From NCBI GenBank assembly GCA_902609685.1, contig CACLSR010000009.1, positions 1 to 37,074 of the forward strand: a stretch of 37,074 nt of DNA, given 5' to 3'. The first letter of the stretch is position 1. Each line of letters begins with the position of its first letter. The notes beneath the pieces were generated by a model. That model saw nothing but the letters and a program-made list of their open reading frames with translations. It made no database searches and had not been told where the DNA came from. Positions 34,496 through 37,074 of the stretch are shown here, piece by piece. The position numbers and the translations under genes are program-made. This DNA comes from an uncultured Pelagibacteraceae bacterium. Lineage in GTDB: Bacteria; Pseudomonadota; Alphaproteobacteria; Pelagibacterales; Pelagibacteraceae.

Positions 34496-35160
34496 CCAGC
34501 TGATCTTACTGTTCTAATTAAAGGTTTTGTATTTTGTATGTTAATTGCTTGTCTTAATCTTCTAATATGAACATCAACTGTTCTAGACTCAACATATATA
34601 TTTTCTCCCCAAACATTGTTTAAGAGTTGTTCTCTTGAATAAACTCTTTTTGGATTTTTGATAAAAAAATCTAAGAGTTTAAATTCAGTTGGACCCAAAG
34701 TAATTTCTTTATCCTTTCTATAAACTCTTTTTGTAATCCGATCTATTTTTAAATCAGTAAATTCTACAATGTCTGATGATGATTGAGGTTTAGATCTTCT
34801 CAATAAAGATTTAATTCTAGCATTCAATTCTTTTTGACTAAAAGGTTTAGTTACATAATCATCTGCACCTGTATCAAATGCTTTTAATTTGTCTTCTTCC
34901 TCCCCTTTTGCAGTTAACATAATGACAGGAATATCATTAAACTTATTATCTTTTTTTAAGTTTTTACAAATTTCAACACCAGATAATTCTGGTAACATCC
35001 AATCCATTAATATTAAATCTGGCTGTTTTAATTTTATTTGTTTAAGAGCATCTTCTCCATTTTCTGAATGACTGACTTTATAACCTTCTTTTTCAAGATT
35101 GTACTTTAACAAACTAACAATTGATGCTTCATCTTCAGCTATGAAAACATGAGCTGACAT
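34477..35160 (-). CDS. phoB: Phosphate regulon response regulator PhoB
   Basis: PhoB activates phosphate-starvation genes when phosphorylated by PhoR. The 227-residue protein has a receiver domain with phospho-acceptor D53 (LILMDWMLP), T83 and K105 (DDYVTKPFS). An OmpR-type winged helix follows, with LGPTEFKLLDFFIKNP and VESRTVDVHIRRLRQAI, and the ending TVRSAGYSLE is characteristic. The PhoU stop lies 3 bp upstream on the same strand, the normal phoU-phoB order. No phoR is in the window. Confidence 0.96.
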   Translation of the reverse strand: MSAHVFIAEDEASIVSLLKYNLEKEGYKVSHSENGEDALKQIKLKQPDLILMDWMLPELSGVEICKNLKKDNKFNDIPVIMLTAKGEEEDKLKAFDTGADDYVTKPFSQKELNARIKSLLRRSKPQSSSDIVEFTDLKIDRITKRVYRKDKEITLGPTEFKLLDFFIKNPKRVYSREQLLNNVWGENIYVESRTVDVHIRRLRQAINIQNTKPLIRTVRSAGYSLES

Positions 35161-35163
35161 AAA

Positions 35164-35280
35164 TCATTTTTCTCCGGTTACAATTGGCTCTGTTCCCTTG
35201 GGTCTATCACCTTCTAAATATTCGCCTTTAACTAAATAATAAACTTGTTCTGCAACATTTGTAGTATGATCACCAATTAA
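35164..35280 (-). pseudogene. phoU: PhoU, C-terminal fragment only
   Basis: Reading leftwards from about 35280 to the TGA at 35164-35166, the frame encodes GDHTTNVAEQVYYLVKGEY and then GDRPKG..., the C-terminal end of PhoU, the negative modulator of phosphate transport and PhoR. It lies 3 bp before phoB on the same strand, its normal position. Just inside the IGDH motif the sequence departs from PhoU: the residues preceding it read IVVIL, where the family has a KNIER-type segment. A plus-strand pstB begins there. The missing N-terminal part is found at 36073 on the other strand. Confidence 0.85.
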
Positions 35281-35312
35281 AATAACTACAATTTGAGCTG
35301 TAATCGTTGAAG
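35275..35312. other. Junction 1: minus-strand phoU meets plus-strand pstB
   Basis: Sequence to the left is coherent PhoU on the minus strand and sequence to the right is coherent PstB on the plus strand. The exact break lies somewhere in this interval. Neither gene keeps its beginning. The expected neighbours of the phoU C-terminus, its own N-terminus and then pstB on the minus strand, are instead found inverted. Confidence 0.75.
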
Positions 35313-36073
35313 TAGACTCTAAAGGATTTAAAGTTAAAGATGTTGATGTTTTTTATGGAAAAAAACAAGCGCTCTTTAATATAAGTTTAGATATTGAGGA
35401 AAATCAAGTAACGGCATTAATTGGTCCATCTGGTTGTGGTAAATCAACTTTCCTAAGATGTCTTAATAGAATGAATGATGTAATTGATATCTGTAGTGTT
35501 AAAGGAGAAATTTTAATTAATGATTTTAATATCAATGATAAAAGTTGTGATGTCGTAAGACTAAGAGAAAAAATTGGTATGGTTTTTCAAAAACCCAATC
35601 CTTTCCCAAAAACTTTATATGAAAATGTGTCTTACGGTCCAACAATTCATGGTATGGCTCAATCAAAACAAGAAATGGATGAAATTGTTGAAACTAGTTT
35701 GAAAAAGGCTGCACTATGGGAAGAGGTAAAAGATAGGTTGTATGAACCTGGAACTGGATTATCTGGAGGACAACAGCAAAGACTTTGTATTGCTAGAGCG
35801 ATTTCTGTAAGACCTGAAGTTATATTAATGGATGAACCTTGTTCAGCATTAGATCCAATAGCAACAGCACAAATTGAAGAATTGATTGATGAGTTAAAAA
35901 AAGAGCACACAATAATAATTGTAACTCATTCTATGGCTCAAGCAGCACGTGTTTCTCAAAATACAGGTTTTTTTCATTTAGGTCAATTGATTGAACATGG
36001 ATCTACTGATAAAATATTTAAGAATCCCGATAATAAAAAAACGCAAGATTATATAACAGGGAGGTTTGGATAA
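35297..36073 (+). CDS. pstB: Phosphate ABC transporter ATP-binding protein PstB, start codon lost
   Basis: PstB is the ATPase of the high-affinity phosphate importer PstSCAB. The frame is open from 35297 (after a TGA at 35294) and shows [18 protein letters not shown], then Walker [11 protein letters not shown]-loop [11 protein letters not shown], signature [14 protein letters not shown] and Walker [14 protein letters not shown]. The protein is essentially complete, but no ATG, GTG or TTG lies between the TGA and the conserved N-terminus. The natural start was therefore lost at junction 1. The first ATG, at 35471, falls after Walker A and would give a dead protein. Its stop shares a base with the start of the PhoU N-terminal piece (TAATG). 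Confidence 0.93.
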   Translation, partial: AVIVEVDSKGFKVKDVDVFYGKKQALFNISLDIEENQVTALIGPSGCGKSTFLRCLNRMNDVIDICSVKGEILINDFNINDKSCDVVRLREKIGMVFQKPNPFPKTLYENVSYGPTIHGMAQSKQEMDEIVETSLKKAALWEEVKDRLYEPGTGLSGGQQQRLCIARAISVRPEVILMDEPCSALDPIATAQIEELIDELKKEHTIIIVTHSMAQAARVSQNTGFFHLGQLIEHGSTDKIFKNPDNKKTQDYITGRFG

Positions 36074-36624
36074 TGTCTGAAGCACCACATACAGTCAAAT
36101 CTTACGAAGAAGAACTAAAAAATCTTAATGCTAATATAATTAAAATGGGAAGTGCATGTGAAGATTCTTTAGGTAAAGCAATTCAAGCCATTACAACAAG
36201 AGATAATAATATTGCAGAAGCTGTTATTCAAGAAGATGAAAAAATAGATAAATATGAGACTTTAATTGAACAGCAAGTTGTGAATTTAATTGCTTTAAGA
36301 CAACCTATGGCAATTGATTTAAGAGAGACAGTAACGGCTTTGAAAATGTCTTCAGATTTAGAAAGAATAGGTGATTTAGCAAAAAATATATCCAAGAGAA
36401 CACTTTTGCTTAACGAAAATCTTCCAAAGAACTTAGTAGACTCATTGAATAGAGTATCTACCAATGTTCAAAAACAATTAAAATCAACATTAGATGCTTA
36501 TCTAGAAAGATCTGCGCCAATGGCAGTAAATGTTTGGGAAGGTGATGAGCAAATAGATGATCTAACAAATCTTTGTATGCAAGTTCATTTATGGGCTCAA
36601 TTTTTTCTATACTTGTTTGTTTAA
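36073..36624 (+). pseudogene. phoU: PhoU, N-terminal part fused to out-of-frame pstA sequence
   Basis: The first 165 or so residues are normal PhoU: SYEEELKNLNANIIKMG, a central PMAIDLRETVTALKMSSDLE and RIGDLAKNISKR from the first helical repeat, then a second repeat as far as DEQIDDLTNL. Around 36570-36590 the sequence switches to pstA in another frame, and the frame ends about 14 residues later at 36624 with unrelated hydrophobic residues. The missing second metal motif and C-terminus correspond to the fragment at 35164-35280; together the pieces make one PhoU lacking roughly 30 residues. Order after pstB with a 1-base overlap is the native arrangement. Confidence 0.88.
36568..36590. other. 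Junction 2: phoU meets an internal part of pstA
   Basis: Left of this interval the plus-strand frame encodes PhoU; right of it a different plus-strand frame, open from 36561, encodes PstA beginning near YASSFMGSIFSILV. In the native order pstA lies before pstB, so the sequence jumps backwards along the operon here. Confidence 0.75.
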
Positions 36625-37074
36625 TGATAGCTTTTCCTGTTGCGGTTCTAGCTGCAATCTATCTTGAAGAATTTGCCCCTAAAAATAGATTTACTGATTT
36701 TATTGAAGTTAATATAAACAACTTAGCAGCGGTTCCATCTATAGTTTTTGGTCTATTAGGGTTAGGAGTTTTATTGGCTATATTTCATTTACCAAGGTCT
36801 ACCCCATTGGTTGGGGGTATCACTTTGTCCTTAATGACTTTACCAACAATAATTATAGCTGCTAGAGCATCTTTAAAAGCAGTTCCACCAAGTATAAGAG
36901 AGGCAGCACTTGCTATGGGAGCAAGTCGAATGCAAACCACAATGCATCATACAGTCCCTCTTTCTATGCCTGGCACGTTATCAGGAACAATAATTGGTTT
37001 AGCTCAAGCTTTAGGAGAAACTGCACCCTTAATTTTAATTGGAATGGTTGCTTTTGTTAACACGATACCTGGAT
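36582..37074 (+). CDS. pstA: Phosphate ABC transporter permease PstA, internal fragment
   Basis: PstA is one of the two membrane channels of the phosphate importer. About 164 residues are visible: a membrane span (SIFSILVCLMIAFPVAVLAA), then IYLEEFAP, NINNLAAVPSIVFGLLGLGV, and the ABC coupling loop with REAALAMGASRMQTTMHHTV and ALGETAPLILIGMVAFVNTI. The N-terminal half is absent because of junction 2 and the C-terminus runs off the window. Glu and Thr in ALGETAPL are the usual PstA signature. Confidence 0.9.

Noticed and set aside
36580..36624. The unusual hydrophobic PhoU C-terminus (VHLWAQFFLYLFV)
   Set aside because: It is the out-of-frame reading of pstA after junction 2, not a novel membrane tail.

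Overview
The window is about 37 kb of very AT-rich, densely coded bacterial DNA. Genes abut or overlap by a few bases and no intergenic gap exceeds 300 bp. The gene order is alphaproteobacterial: dgt-argS-(SPOR slot)-nagZ-scpA-scpB-tatA-tatB-tatC-serS, yajC-secD-secF, and ssb-gyrA-coaD-ppi-tgt opposite uvrA. Together with the low GC, lysine- and asparagine-rich proteins, and shortened family members, this points to a streamlined marine alphaproteobacterium of the SAR11 (Pelagibacterales) type. That assignment is inference; no rRNA gene is present.

Layout. 1-3034: 3' part of recG, a DUF502 membrane protein, an M48 metalloprotease with a Tat-like lipoprotein leader, and tRNA-Lys(TTT). 3106-8306 (minus): tgt, a secreted cyclophilin, coaD, gyrA, ssb. 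8397-11896 (plus): uvrA and a membrane protein related to the N-terminal half of PuuD. 11893-22675 (minus): a 13-gene run, dgt to secF, joining protein export (tatABC, yajC-secDF) with chromosome condensation (scpAB), tRNA charging (argS, serS) and cell-wall recycling (nagZ). 22726-24809: erpA and xthA (plus), then an Ldh2/DpkA-family reductase (minus). 24852-27942: a complete zinc-uptake locus, znuA diverging from znuC-znuB-zur, with two near-identical inverted repeats in the shared promoter that look like Zur boxes. 28002-30081: a small membrane protein, arsC, an aquaporin-family channel, a Nudix hydrolase and a small coiled-coil protein; the arsC-aquaporin pair resembles arsenate reduction plus arsenite efflux. 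30303-35160: polyphosphate and phosphate control (ppx, ppk, sixA, phoB). 35161-37074: scrambled pieces of phoU, pstB and pstA.

Two things stand out. First, Tgt has lost three of the four residues that bind the family's structural zinc (C-x-N-x2-L...N instead of C-x-C-x2-C...H). The same window carries the cell's zinc-uptake and zinc-sensing genes, which fits a zinc-sparing enzyme. Second, the pst-phoU region is broken at two joints. The C-terminus of PhoU lies on the minus strand beside phoB; it is followed head-on by plus-strand pstB (start codon lost), plus-strand PhoU N-terminus, and then an internal pstA fragment. The two PhoU pieces are complementary parts of one gene, so this is either a rearrangement or, more likely, an amplification or assembly chimera at a contig end. 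The pho gene order here should not be taken at face value.
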